Of a stretch of DNA of 64,000 bases, positions 1 to 11,800 are shown piece after piece. A program made the position numbers and the translations under genes. The stretch comes from Cyclina sinensis (taxonomy: Eukaryota > Mollusca > Bivalvia > Venerida > Veneridae), in contig JAAONU010000002.1 in assembly GCA_012932295.1 (NCBI GenBank), forward strand, positions 16,591,388 through 16,655,387. Direction: 5' to 3'. The notes beneath the pieces were generated by a model, which saw only the letters and a program-made list of their open reading frames with translations, did not search any database and had not been told where the DNA came from. Position 1 is the first letter of the stretch; each line of letters opens with the position of its first letter.

Positions 1-147
1 CGATCAATTTTATTACAAAGGGGACACAGCAGTATCCAGGTGCGTTGTATGTGAGATCAGCGGGCTACCAGCAATCGGGGATCTACACGTGTGTTGCCAA
101 GACAACCTACGACACTGCAAACGCTTCTGCCATACTTTCAATAGAGG
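1..147 (+). CDS. Contactin-like exon a (end of last Ig domain)
   Basis: Reading frame starts at base 3. The exon carries the Ig F-strand motif SGIYTCVAKT with the conserved Tyr-x-Cys, then ASAILSIEG leading into the first FN3. The donor is G|GTATAG at 148, phase 1. The left edge is cut by the window, so the true acceptor is not visible. Confidence 0.85.
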
Positions 148-3100
148 GTATAGTCTTGTCCGTTTTGCGAAACAAATTCGTAGCAAGAGCTTAATTAACA
201 GCAACTTATTAAAGAGATGTGAAATTTTCAGTTTAAATTGGCTTGGTTTCCAACTTGGTTTGAATAAATATAAGTGTGTTTGTTTGTTTTTCCCCTCCGG
301 CTTTAACTTTATGTCGCAATAATGGTAACAGAATAGTTGTTAACTATGCCTCTCTTTTTTCAGGACCCCCAGGACCACCTGCCGGTGTAAGAGTTGACAG
401 GAGCACCATAACGGCCACGTCTGCTATAGTTATCTGGACAGAGGGTGATACTCACGGTCGACCAATCGTTTTCCATAACATAGAGGCGTGTACAGAGAAC
501 AATAAAACTTGGGTCCCTATATACACAAGTAATATGCCAACTTATGATAACAAAAGGATTTAAGAATTTATTTACATTTTTCGCATTTTACTGTCTTGTG
601 TTGTTATTTCAAGCATTATGCAATAAAACATATTTCAGCTGTTACGCAATAGCATAATGATTTCTATTGCAACTGCTTGGCAGTGGCATTTCCATTTCAA
701 CTGTTATTTAATAGCATTTATTTTTCAGCTATTATGAATAGATTTCCTGTTTCACTTGTTTTACAATAAGAACTCTATTTCAACTGTTATTGAATAGTAT
801 TTCATTTTCAGCTATTATGTAAAGCATTTCTGTTTCAATTATTTTGCAATAAAATTGTTGATTCTACTCGTAGTTGCAGAATCTTTTTTATGCGAATTTA
901 TTTAGATATTTCAAGTTATACACTCTCAATATTTCATGTGTAAACTTAGTACTTTTGACAGTATTTCATCATCATTAATATACCAGAAATATTAAAGCTT
1001 TTCTCTGGTTTCTAAAAAATTATAACAATACTTACGTCGCAATTGTTATATAACAGCATGCTAGAAATACTATACACAAAAAGTCCTTTTCATTTTTTTC
1101 TTTATTTCAACTTTGGTAGAACTTACCATATGGCTATTCTTTCTCAATTACAGACATTCCCTTTACGCAGTCCCAAATTCTAGGTACTGATAAACACGCT
1201 ACAAATGTTGAAGTTCTGAAACCAGGAAACGGTTACTACTTTAGGGTGAGAGCAGTTAACTCCCTTGGTATTGGTGAAGCCAGCAGAAGTTCTTGTGAGT
1301 GTTCACTGTGACTTTATATCAATTCAAACACCACCGGACCGACACGTATTCACAAATGTGATATGTGCACGTGTTCTGAGCAGTGATATAGTAAAACATG
1401 ATGACTAAGGAATATACAATGCAAAACTGTTTTATGTCTAAAACTCTAATATTTCCTTATAATATAAAAGATTATTTCCTTATAGTGAGTAATTGACCTT
1501 GAAAAAATGATATTGACCAAGGTCGTATTATGTGCTTTTTTCACATCGATCATAATTTTTATGCCTCCGAAGGGAGGCATTTAGTAATCGCACTGTCCGT
1601 CCGTCCGTCTGTCTGTCCTGTAAAGTCTTGTCCTCGCATATCATCTGGAGATTCCGCTCTATTTATTTTTGGCAAAGTTATAGGCACTTAGTCATTTTTT
1701 TCACTCTAAAATCTTGTCCTCGCTTCGTCTCCAAAACCACTTGAAGGATTTCACTGAAACTTAATAGGAGTGTTTGTCACCAAGTCTAGTTGTGCATATC
1801 ATCAGGAGATTCCCTCTCGATTTATTTTTGGCAAAGTTTTGGGCACTAAGTCATTTTTTACTCTAACTTCTATATTAAAGCCTTATCCACACTTCATCTC
1901 CAAAACCGCTTGGAGGATTTCATTGAAACTACACTGGAATGTTTGTCACCAAACCTACCTGTGCATATCGTCAGGAGTTTCTGGTCGGATTATTTTTGGC
2001 AGTGTTATGGGCCCTTAGCCATTTTTTAAAATAACTTCTATATTCAAATCTTGTCCAAGCTACATCTCCAAAATTGCTTGGGAGATTTTATTATATATAA
2101 AAAACATCAGTAGAGGTTGGGAATAAAACAATATTGTTTGTATTCACGGCCAAACTCACAGCTTTCTATTTCATTGAATAATTATGTCTTCAACCTTCAT
2201 AATATAAGAATCTGAAGCAGAAAAAACATTACTTTACCATTTACCTTCAGTTCATGCTCTATTTTTTGTCTGATCTCTTTTCCACAGGCATATTCTATTA
2301 CATATTTAGACAAGTTTCATTTCAAACTACATTTCGGGGGCATAGGTCAATTTCCAGTGACAGCTCTTGTTTAGGCTACATCTTCGAGCATATATTTTGT
2401 CATTAGTAAATTCAAGGACTGAATGTCAAGAAATATAAGTCAATTTAATTGAATGTTAAATAAAAATGTGAATTATTGTTTACTTAAATCATTAAGCCGA
2501 GTACAGAATACCCGGTGCAGCGCCTTCAAAATATCCAGACGATGTTGGAGGTGGTGGCGGAAGTGTTGGATTGCTCACAGTCACGTGGACCGTAAGTAGC
2601 AAGGCGTTCATCAAATACTTCATTACCATCAAGCTAAAGCGAAATGTCTTTAAAGTTTTCCAGAAAATGAAACAAATTCTCTTCTGATATTGCTGAAAAC
2701 TTCAATAGTATTAACTTGGTATCAATGCATTATTGGTATTTATTATACATTCAACTTTTTGTTTCAGCCGTTACCAGTAGAAGACCAAGGTGGTTCTGGC
2801 ATTGGTTATATCGTGTACTGGAGACGGGCGAATACTACTACAAAATTTTTGGAAGTAAGTAACCCATAATAATTCAAAAATATATTATCATGTAAAGTTC
2901 CTTGTGATTTTCCTCTCTAAACAGAGGAGATAAGTTTGATAAAATTGAAAATAAATCTTATGAAATTCAAAAAATTCAAGATAACTTGTGGCACATTCAT
3001 GTTTGAAATCTTCATGGTTTTGTACTTCTTGAAACATCATATTGACACTTCTCTGTGAATAATCTTTCTCCATTTTTTGTACAATTAACACATATTTATA

Positions 3101-6100
3101 ATTTTAAAGAAAAGGGACATTGTTTAAATTGCTAACTACTCTATCAAGAGTTTCCCCACTATTTAGCTAATTGTATTTCTATCGTAGGAGAAAGTCAATG
3201 AGAACGTTGGAGTGTTCGCCACCACAGTTGGCAAGGAGTATTTTTACATGTTGTATGAAGTTAGGGTATCAGCCTTTAACGAGTTTGGACAAGGTCCGAT
3301 ATCTCCAGAAGGTGTATTCATCTATTCTGCAGAAGAAAGTAAGTATGATATTTAGTATTTATCTCTTTTTATTCTACAAAGTCTCCGAGCTATGATAATA
3401 ATAATTGAAAAAACATCAGCCAACAACAGTATTTTGTTACTACCCGGAAAATACACCGTATAAAAATATTCATCCAGTGCTGTATTTAGTTTTGGTTCAA
3501 AAAGTATCTGGCCATTTTGCTAAATGATATCATAAATGCAAAACAAAATAATAAAAAGGAATCAAGTTTTGGACAAATAACTTACAGGTTCTAGTTGCAT
3601 TTAAAATTGTGTAATTACAAATGAGAAATGATATAATGCTGTGAAGTAAGATGTGGCCGTACAATTTTTTTCTTTTCCAGTGCCCATAGGTGTAGCCAGG
3701 AATGTGTACGCGTGGCCGTATAACTGTACTGCTCTACAAGTGTCCTGGGATCTCATCCCTAACGACAGAGAGCATATGAGAGGCAAACTCCTTGGTTACC
3801 AGGTATGCTAGAAAGTTTATGATTTAGACTGCTAGTCTTGTTCATTTCAGTAATGGCGTTATGTTGATGGAAAGCGCTTTGCATCGAACAACCAGCTTCT
3901 ACGGTCGAATGCACATGTACTTCAGTTTTTATAAATTCACTAGTCAGGAAGTCGCTTTCTTGAGCTCAGTGGTCTAGAGAGTTGGCGTTTCATACAATTC
4001 ATAGTTCTAATACAACAGAAGGGTGGCTTTTTTATGATGAATTGTACATTTTTGTTACGGACAAAGTTCATATTATTAAGATTAGGGCTCATCCTGGACT
4101 TCATGTAATAACCTATCATGTTTCTGTTTTGAAATAACCAATTGTCATGATAAATAATGACTTTCTGGAGACGGGGATGGTGTTTTTGTTACGTGCACAC
4201 TTTCTTCAGTTTGTACAGATTTAACCTCTGACAGCTGCTTCAGAGAAGATATTGTTTAGGTCTTGGACTTTGGCATTTTTTATTACTCATGACCTGGCGG
4301 GCATGAGTTCAAATCTCACTTAAAGACGTACTGCATCTTTCTGTAACGAGCAAATGTTAGTAAGACAGAATCATTACGTAAAGAACTACAGTAAAAAAAG
4401 CTATTCTTTTAGAAGTTAGGAATCTTACTTCTTTTAGGAGTTAGGAACCTTAACTACTTGTATTCGATTGCGAAAGCGGAAGTCTAGGGTATATGAGTAG
4501 TCCCTCAAAGACAACTATGATCACTGAATGTTTCAGGTGAACTACAAACTACGTTTTATAGAGGGCGCTTCACTTGATGCAATCAGTTGGCGAGGGGAGA
4601 CAACTACAGGTATTGTAATAGGGCTGGATCCGTACACGTGGTACACCGTGGATGTCCAGCTTCTTACCAATGCTGGCATGGGTCCGAGGGGCGAGGTATT
4701 TCATGCTCATACACACAAACAAGGTATGAGTCTTTTCAAATGTTTGTGTTTATATTTATATTCCACTGTTCATTGGCTCTTACGCGTTTAAAGTTAGCTG
4801 TGTCGACGTGAAAATAGCTTTGTTCATGTTAGACCCGAAAACATAGATATTTTTATTAGCGCGCCAAAGTATTTAAAAACTTGAAATCTAGAACTTAGAG
4901 ATTTTAGTTGTATTTTTATAGTTTATTTCTTGCATCGATTTCTATTTCCAATGTTATATGAATAGATGCTCCGAGGGTACCCAAAACTTTTATCTATTTC
5001 AATATCAAAACCATTCCTTGTCAACATTTTCAGCACCAATTTTATATCCAACTGAAATCCATGTGTACTCTCATACAGCGGAGAGTGTGAAGATAGAGTG
5101 GAGAGGGGTCAGTACAACGAGTGTAGAAGAAAATCTAGAGGGTTATAAGGTATCACACTAGTTCTGTTCATTCTTTGAAATTTGAAAAAAAAGTACGATG
5201 TTGCGAGAAATGATGACTTGACTTGTGGCCTATTGCTAAGTTAAATATATGACTGGTTAGTCTTTAACTGTAAATCGCTTTATTCAAAATTTACATTATC
5301 GTCAACATGCCTTTTATCATAATTATTTTTCCCCTTTTTTTCTTCTTATCTCTACGGTGTTTACTGAGCCTCTGACTTTCAACCTTACCTGAGGAGATGC
5401 TTAGGGTGAGCTGTTATGATACCATTTCGTTGTCAACTACTTGCTTTAAAAGACATCTCCACTGAAACCAGTTGCCCAAAATGAATTATTCACGGCAGGG
5501 ATGGTTATTGCATGGAGTTCTGCCAAAGTTGTTCAAAGAATTTCGTCCCAAGTGTAACTCTAATTGCTATGGCAACTTAAAGAAAAAAGTCACTGTCTAA
5601 AACTTGAGCCCCAAAGCTCTAAAATTTGGAGTGAAGCCTTGCCAATTACACCTCTACCAACTTATGTTTCTCGTGTCACTATAGCATTTCTAGTTGTCCT
5701 TTACAAAGTTTTTTTTTAAATTACTGTCCCAGGGTCAAGTGTCAAAAGTTACCTTGCTCTGAGGTAATAAATTAAACTTATCATGCTTCTTTTGCAGTCT
5801 TCTTAAAAACCGTAAGGCCCAGAGCCTGAATATTTGGAATGTGGCATCTTCTATTGGTTTTAATCTAGAAAAATGTCTATAAAAGTTGGACCATACGTAC
5901 ATCTCAGCATGCAGGTCTAAGCTTCAACTGACATTTGACCTACTATGTTTTTTATTCTAAGCCTTAGCGTTAAAAGTTGAACTGCATTTATAATTGTACT
6001 TGCATTTTACCTTTATCTTAGGGAACTTGCTATTAAGTGAGCATAATTTTGGATGTCCGAGTACGCTGTACTTGTTTTGAATTTCTTTGGTCGTGCTATT

Positions 6101-6904
6101 AAATGTTTAGGCGAGGTCTTTAGGATTTAGGCGAGTAATATAGTGTCATCATGGCCCTTGTAGTATTTCAGTGTTATTGTTTTTTTTTCTGGATTGATGA
6201 ACTTTGCTGTTGTTGTTGTTTAGTTTCAATCATGTTTATGTCATCTGAAATTAACAGATTCGTTATTGGCCGACGACAGATGATGTGCGGTCAGCTGTAG
6301 ATGTATTGGCAGACCGCCAGGATTCTGAAGCCATTATTCATGGCATTCAGAAAGACATTGTGTATGAATGTAGGGTCCTAGGTTTCAGCCGTGGTGGGGA
6401 TGGAAAACACAGCTACTCCGTGTATTTTACATTAGGTAGGTGTAATTCTTAAGTGCTATTTAACATGCAAAAAAAGAACGTCATGTCAAAGTGACTTCTC
6501 CAATTTTCTTTCATCTAAGTTTGACATCCTTTAAAGTTTCTTTATTCCATTGGTCATTTTACAACGAAGAAGATACAGGCTGATTGGCTGTGCTAGTTAC
6601 ATGTTTTTAAATGAGGCATGTTGTTCTCAAGGTTGGGACTTAAGATATTCTTAAATTCAACGGTAGTAAAAACACGTTAATTTTTTTTTTTTTTTTTGTT
6701 TATCTTTGGGCCAATGAACTGCAGATCCCTAAGTTTGTTGTCGTCTTGACACGTTATGATTTACATTTATTATTTTCAGGTGGACTTGTTGCGTACGACC
6801 CATCCTCATCAGAAATTTTAGCATCTGCAAACACATTTCGTCAGTCATATATGAACTGTGCCTTTTCGCTGTTCTGTGTATATCTCGTGTCCAAATTGTT
6901 CTGA
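1..6904 (+). CDS. Contactin-like cell adhesion protein, 3' part of gene (11 exons)
   Basis: This is the 3' portion of a contactin-family gene; the 5' end lies left of the window. Contactins are GPI-anchored Ig/FN3 adhesion proteins of neurons, glia and (in invertebrates) septate junctions, with six Ig domains followed by four FN3 domains. The spliced frame (exons 3-147, 364-528, 1154-1294, 2521-2591, 2768-2854, 3188-3338, 3681-3802, 4537-4723, 5034-5149, 6258-6435, 6780-6904) is 1488 nt with no internal stop. It encodes the end of Ig6 (SGIYTCVAKT), the Pro-rich Ig/FN3 link GPPGPPAGV, FN3-1 (exons 2-3), FN3-2 (exons 4-6, with the contactin-typical GGGGG stretch), FN3-3 (exons 7-8), FN3-4 (exons 9-10) and a C-terminal tail. 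Introns at the FN3 domain borders are all phase 1. The last exon ends in a hydrophobic stretch running almost to the stop, as in a GPI-attachment signal. Family assignment rests on recognised motifs and domain order, not on an alignment. Confidence 0.88.
364..528 (+). CDS. Contactin-like exon b (FN3-1, first half)
   Basis: The acceptor is TTTTTTCAG. The exon begins with GPPGPPAGV, the contactin Ig-FN3 linker, and contains the FN3 Trp (VIWTEG). The donor is GTAATA at 529, phase 1. The open frame continues to a TAA at 560, but splicing here joins exactly to the next exon in frame. Confidence 0.85.
603..862 (+). repeat. Degenerate ~30-bp tandem repeat in contactin intron
   Basis: About eight diverged copies of a unit resembling TTCAACTGTTATGCAATAG follow each other (for example near 634, 696, 725, 750, 778, 810 and 835). 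Spacing is roughly 28-30 bp with some longer gaps. The rest of the 529-1153 intron is AT-rich with no other feature seen. Confidence 0.6.
1154..1294 (+). CDS. Contactin-like exon c (FN3-1, second half)
   Basis: The acceptor is CAATTACAG. The exon carries the FN3 signature YYFRVRAVNSLGIGEAS. The strong donor GTGAGT at 1295 leaves phase 1, matching the other domain-border introns. A weaker GT at 1299 would also be frame-compatible if paired with the acceptor ending at 2506. Confidence 0.82.
1561..2110. repeat. Bivalve-type dispersed repeat with terminal hairpin and ~160-bp subunits
   Basis: The stretch opens with a 20-bp palindrome at 1561-1580 (ATGCCTCC ... GGAGGCAT), followed by a GTCCGTCCGTCTGTCTGTCC tract. 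Roughly three subunits then recur, each with GCATATCATCAGGAGATTCC-like and TTATTTTTGGCA-like blocks (starting near 1636, 1793 and 1963). The same phrases recur in the element at 50.2 kb. It lies inside the contactin intron. Confidence 0.65.
2521..2591 (+). CDS. Contactin-like exon d (start of FN3-2)
   Basis: The short exon encodes PSKYPDDVGGGGGSVGLL then TVTWT; the Gly run is typical of contactin FN3-2. The acceptor is GGTGCAG (phase 1), chosen because an acceptor at 2506 joined to the strong exon c donor would create a TAA. The donor is C|GTAAGT at 2592, phase 0. Confidence 0.75.
2768..2854 (+). CDS. Contactin-like exon e (FN3-2 middle)
   Basis: The acceptor is TTTGTTTCAG and the donor GTAAGT at 2855; the exon is 29 codons in phase 0. 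It encodes EDQGGSGIGYIVYWRRA, the FN3 C-strand region with the Gly-Tyr-x-Val-x-Trp/Phe pattern seen in contactins. Confidence 0.85.
3188..3338 (+). CDS. Contactin-like exon f (end of FN3-2)
   Basis: The acceptor is CTATCGTAG and the donor GTAAGT at 3339, phase 1. It encodes the FN3 F-G strands, YEVRVSAFNEFGQGPISPEG. Confidence 0.87.
3681..3802 (+). CDS. Contactin-like exon g (FN3-3, first half)
   Basis: The acceptor is TTCTTTTCCAG and the donor GTATGC at 3803. It encodes NCTALQVSWDLIPNDRE and LLGYQ, with an N-glycosylation sequon (NCT) and the conserved FN3 Trp. It is joined in phase 0 to the next exon, which begins VNYKLRF. Confidence 0.87.
4537..4723 (+). CDS. Contactin-like exon h (FN3-3, second half)
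   Basis: The acceptor is ATGTTTCAG and the donor G|GTATGA at 4724, phase 1. It encodes the second half of FN3-3, including GLDPYTWYTVDVQLLTNAG and GPRGE. Confidence 0.87.
5034..5149 (+). CDS. Contactin-like exon i (FN3-4, first half)
   Basis: The acceptor is AACATTTTCAG and the donor GTATCA at 5150. It encodes LYPTEIHVYSHTAESVKIEW and GVSTTSVEENLEGYK, a stretch I recognise as characteristic of contactin FN3-4. Confidence 0.88.
5150..6257. other. Contactin-like intron, 1.1 kb, no feature seen
   Basis: The stretch is AT-rich non-coding sequence between exons i and j. No coding match, hairpin-ended element or tandem array was found in it by eye. Confidence 0.5.
6258..6435 (+). CDS. Contactin-like exon j (FN3-4, second half)
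   Basis: The acceptor is AATTAACAG and the donor G|GTAGGT at 6436, phase 1. It encodes IRYWPTTDD, then IQKDIVYECRVLGFSRGGDG and YSVYFTL, completing the fourth FN3. Confidence 0.88.
6780..6904 (+). CDS. Contactin-like last exon (C-terminus, probable GPI signal)
   Basis: The acceptor is ATTATTTTCAG. The exon encodes GGLVAYDPSSSEILASANT, a short linker, then a hydrophobic run CAFSLFCVYLVSKLF directly before TGA at 6902-6904. A hydrophobic tail with no cytoplasmic segment fits a GPI-attachment signal, as known for contactins. Confidence 0.85.
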
Positions 6905-8563
6905 CAAACTTGACAAACATTTCATACCATTTCCTTTACATTGTATCAATGTTTGAAGTCAATTTATGGAATGGCCAAGCCTTATCGCATTTTGATAGTC
7001 TGTTTTATTTTACTGAGACATTTGATTTTGAAATGAGTTTTATAGTTGACAAACGGAATAAATGTATATAAGGACAGGTAGAAACCTGAATTAGTGCCAG
7101 GGTGTGCCCTTTCGAAAATGTGATTTAATGGTTAATTGCACGGACTATCCTAGACTCACCCTTGACCTTGACCAGTACTTCACACCCATTGGTCAGATGA
7201 CATGGTAAATAAACTTTCTCAACAATTCAGAGATCGAGAGAAACAGGATTACAGCCCTTTCCTCAGCAGGATCCAACATACACTCATTTTAAAATAAAAT
7301 GATAAAACGTGTAGGAATTATTGTCTCAACGTGATTATTACATAAATACTCATTTTTCAAGTTATAATTCTAAATATAGCGAATAAAAAGGTCTTAATAC
7401 AACATAAAATAAGCATCGTTCCTAAATTGTAAATTTAACAGAACAAGTAATGGGATCTTTTTCATCTATTTTATTCACATAGGCATAGAATTTGAACACA
7501 TATCTTTTCATAGAAAACTTCTAAAAATAATACATTTGCAAATATTTTTAACATATATACATTTCCTTTTACCTGTAAAAGTTGTCCTTTATGAGATGTA
7601 TTTTATCATTATTATAGATTATTTAAATACTTTTATACATAATAATACATATTAATGAATTTGAGATGTGAATGTTTGGAAAACTATATGAAAACTGTTC
7701 CCATGGAAATGATGCATGCTCTATCTTTTTCTATATCAATGTTTTACTTTATCCAAAAGAGTGACTTATACTTTTACACTAAAATATAGAATTAAACAGT
7801 AAAACTGTCTGTTATTACACGATGCCAAAGCAATGTATAATCTCTAGTGTGTAGTTATTGCAACTATGACATATATATACATTTTGTACATCTTACATGA
7901 TACACCCATCCGTTGTCACTGCATAATACATTTTCGCATAACTCATTTTCACTCTATGCAACGCAAAGTATCATTTATTTGTTTGTTTTTTGTTTTTGTT
8001 CCAGAATATTTACAAATATTCTTTAGATGCATTTTGTTATAGCTTCGTTTGTGTTTAACAATATTTGGGAATGTTGTATTTTTTTCTCATTATATGCTAT
8101 TGCCTTAACATAATTCTTTACAATATGTTTCCAGTCTCAAAACCATACTTGCATTTTGAACAAGCGTCTTCCCCATATATCTGCATCTTCACTTTATACT
8201 GAATAAAAACCCTTTTTATCTCTCGAGTTTTCACAAAGTTTTTTTTCTCTCAACCCAACACCAAAGTTAGCTCAACTGTGGGAACATCCAAACACTCTTT
8301 ACATAATCATGGTCACATTGGTATTCTAACAACCATTTTTTACGTTTGATAAATGTTTTTATCATGCTTTCCAGTCAAATATCTGGAATACGCACGAAAG
8401 CGCTGTATACCGTTTCTACGCCCCCTGTTGTATCAGTGACTGTACAGTTAGGGGAAGTAACCGCTGCGAAGACTTTAAAGCAACTTGTCTCCCTGGTTAT
8501 CACAGCGTTTCAAGTGCTTATTCATAATATACTAATTGAAAAAAAATCTATACGTCACACTTA
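6905..8563. other. Shared 3' region between two convergent genes
   Basis: The stretch holds the 3' untranslated sequence of both convergent genes and the gap between them. A minus-strand AATAAA sits at 7979-7974, a candidate end for the FAS1 gene. No other coding or repeat feature was recognised. Confidence 0.45.
7057..7062 (+). promoter_or_regulatory. Candidate poly(A) signal of the contactin-like gene
   Basis: An AATAAA hexamer lies about 150 bp after the stop codon. Other AATAAA sites exist further on (for example 8202-8207), so the real 3' end is not fixed. Confidence 0.35.
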
Positions 8564-8820
8564 TCATCTTGCAATGTATGCTGCGTTGAACTTTACTGTC
8601 ACAACCGCTAAAAATAAACAGATAGAAATAGCGCTCACTGTAGCACCGTTTCTATTTTGAGAAGACACTTGTTTTTCAGTTGTCGTTGTTGGCGGGGTGG
8701 TTGTCTTTTGGTACGGCGTAGACAACAACAACCGATCGACAACATGTATTACGCCATTTGTAGCTAGAATGTTAGGACGCAGTATCTTTGCTTCGATATT
8801 TTCCCATCTGAGGTAGAAAG
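8564..8820 (-). CDS. FAS1 exon 22 (domain 7 end, Thr/Pro stalk, hydrophobic C-terminus)
   Basis: The acceptor is TTTATTTTCAG and entry is phase 1. It encodes ILRPNILATNGVIHVVDRLL, the linker TTTPPTTTTEKQVSSQNRNG and a hydrophobic stretch SAISICLFLAVVTV. KFNAAYIAR and TGA (8566-8564) follow. The nine-residue polar end argues slightly for a membrane span over a GPI signal, but either is possible. Confidence 0.88.
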
Positions 8821-11800
8821 CTGAAAATAAAAGCAAGCATTTTTATTTTAGATCATATGACATTTAGAGGATCAGAAAACAAACAAGAGGGCTATGATGA
8901 CCATAAATCGCTCACCTGAGTCTCATTGCTCATGTTACAAGTACCGTTATTGGTTGTTATGGGTGTTCGTTGTTTGCAAGTTTTAATACGTTTTCAATAA
9001 GTTTGAAGACTCTGGGTGTAATGGTACTCAATTTTTTAGCGGAAATAGTTTTACTCTACCGGTCCTAGTGAACTTGGCTTTGACCTACAGACCCCAAAGA
9101 CAACTGGGTTCTTCTAATATAATTACACTGTTAAGTTTGAAGGTTCTGGGTGTAATGGTACTCCAGTTACTGAGCATAAATAGTTTTCACTCTTCAGGTC
9201 CCTGTGACCTTGACTTTTGAAGTACTGACCCCAAACATGACAGGGTTCTTTTACTGAGTAAGAAAAATCATCTTATAAAGTCTGAAGGCTCTGGGTAAAA
9301 TGGTACTCCAGTTACTGAGCAGATATAGTTTCCACTCTAGAGGACCCTGTGAACTTAACCTTTGCAAATGGACCCTAAAAACAATAGGGTTCTTCTAATA
9401 CAATTATCCTATAAAGTTCGAAAGCTCTTGGTGTAATGGTACTACAGTTACTTTGCAGAAATACTTTTCACTCTACAGGTCCCTGTGACCCAGACATACT
9501 AGTCCCAAAACAATATGGTTCTTCTATTTAGTCAAAGCAATCATCCTATGAAGTTTGAAGGCTCTGGGTGTATTGGTACTCCTGTTATTGAGTGGAAATG
9601 GATTTCACTCTAGAGGTCCCTCTCACCTTGCCGTTTCACCTACTGACCCCAAAAATAAGAGGTTTTTCTTCTACTCAATTAGGGCAATAACCCTGTGAAG
9701 TTTGAAGGCTCTGGGTCAACTAGTACTCAAGTTATTGAAAGAAAACGAAGTGTGACAGACAGAGAGACAAACAGATATGGACAGGGCAAACACAATATGT
9801 CTCCATCAGAAGGGCAGGGTTGGGGGAGACATAACAACAAACAATTGAAGGTCTAGCCCTTGGTGTTTCAGAGCAGCAGATTTTTTAAGTTTTCCCTATA
9901 TAAGTTCTTGTGTAAAATCAAATGACCACCCCTCCGGGTTGGGCCAGATTTGACACCAGGGTCATGATTTGAACAAACTTAAAGGTCCACTAGACAATGC
10001 TGCACGCCAAATATCTAAACTCTAGGCCTTGTGGTTCCTGACAAGAAGATTTTTTAAAACATTTTCCTATATAACTCTATATTAAACATGTGACCCATGG
10101 GGCAGGGCCTTTTTTGACCCAGAGCCTATGATTTGAACAAACTTGGTAGAGGTCCAATAGACAATGCTGTACACCAAATATCTTAACTCTAGGCCTTGTG
10201 GTATCTGAAAAGAAGATTTTAATTCTTTCCCTATATAACTCCATGTAAAACATGTGACCACTGGGGCGGGGCCATTTTTGACCCAGGGGCCATGATTTGA
10301 ACAAACTTGGTAGAGGCGCCCTAGATAATGCTATATTCAACATATCTAAGCTCTGTGCCTTTTGGTTTTTGATGTGAAGATTTTAAAAACTTTTTCCTAT
10401 ATAACTCTATGTAAACATGTGACCCATGGGGGCAGGACCTATTTTGACCCAGTGGCTATGATTTGAACGAACTTAGTAGAGGTCCACTAGAAAACGCCAC
10501 ACTCCAAATATCTAAACTCTAGGCATTGTGGTTTCTGACAAGAAAATTTTTAAGTTTTCCCTTTATAAATTTATGTAAAATCAACTGACCCCTAGGGGTT
10601 GGGTCAGTTTTGACCCTAGGGTCATAATTTGAACAAAGTTGGTAGAAGTGCACTAGATGATGCTTCATACCAAATATCTAAGCTCCAAGCCTTGAGGTTT
10701 CGGAGAAAAGGATTTTTAAAGATCCAACTTTTAAAATCTATTTTAGCTCCAGTGAACCAGAAATGCAATGGACCAGAACCATTTGAACAATCTTGGTACA
10801 GCTTCATGCAAGGACTATCCCAGGCAAGTTTCATTAAATCTGACCCATTGGTTTCAGAGGAGATGTCGTTTGAATGAAAAGTTGACGACGGACGGACGAC
10901 AGACGAAGACCGATCAGAAAAGCTCACCCTGAGCATTTTGTGCTCAGGTGAGCTAAAAAGTCACTTGCTTAACACCATTTGTTTGTCGGATTTTAAACTG
11001 TCAAATGCTGATGGCTGAAGGTAAGCTGAATAAGAAAAGCATGGTTTTTACGTATTTCGACAATGCCTAAATATGACTCCATTTGAGACAGTACACTATA
11101 GGTACCAGTCAATTGCTTTTTGAACTGAACTTGTCTGAAATTTTAAATCAATCATTATGTAACAATTATCAAAATTCCTTCTATACGAAAAATTATCATT
11201 TTACGTCGATTATAAATCAAACATTAAAGAAAATATCACGCACCATCTGTCTTTGAGACGACGGTTATATTTCTATCCTGCGCATGTCGCAAATAACGAC
11301 CCTCAATTATATCACGGAACTCTATTTGCTGACCTATCACAATATGCCTTTGCACAATCTGAAAAAAAATGTACACATCATCTATGATTTGATTATACTT
11401 CAACATGAGCTATATGTCAAATATGTTAAATGGCGACTGTTTTTTTTACAATGTACGAACCAATACGCAGAAATTCCTTAGGAAATAAACATGTATATGT
11501 TAAACTTATTTTAAACTTATGAAGTCTTTGAAATGTGAACATTTATTAATTACAAACAAAGACAGACAATAATCCATTCGGTATTTTTAGTCAGTTTATG
11601 GACTTTTTTGGCAAATATATTTCTAACGTCAACGTAACGATCAGAAAATGTTTCGTAATAAATCAAATGTACAGTGTAGCAGGCAATTTTAAAGTGTGTT
11701 ATCAAAGTGTCTTTCGTTTTTCTCTTCACTTACTTCCATTCTTTGCATGTATGTAAGATTCTGGTTTATATAGTTGATATCAGCGAAGGTCAAATAGTTA

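Noticed and set aside
4966..5033. Possible earlier start of contactin exon i at an AG before 4966, reading DAPRVP
   Set aside because: Joined in the phase left by the previous exon, it runs out of frame with the FN3-4 coding sequence (68 nt is not a multiple of 3), while the acceptor at 5033 is strong and in frame.
8346..8660. Plus-strand open frame of 104 codons
   Set aside because: It is antisense to the last FAS1 exon and its 3' UTR; the minus-strand reading matches a FAS1 domain end and is far better supported.
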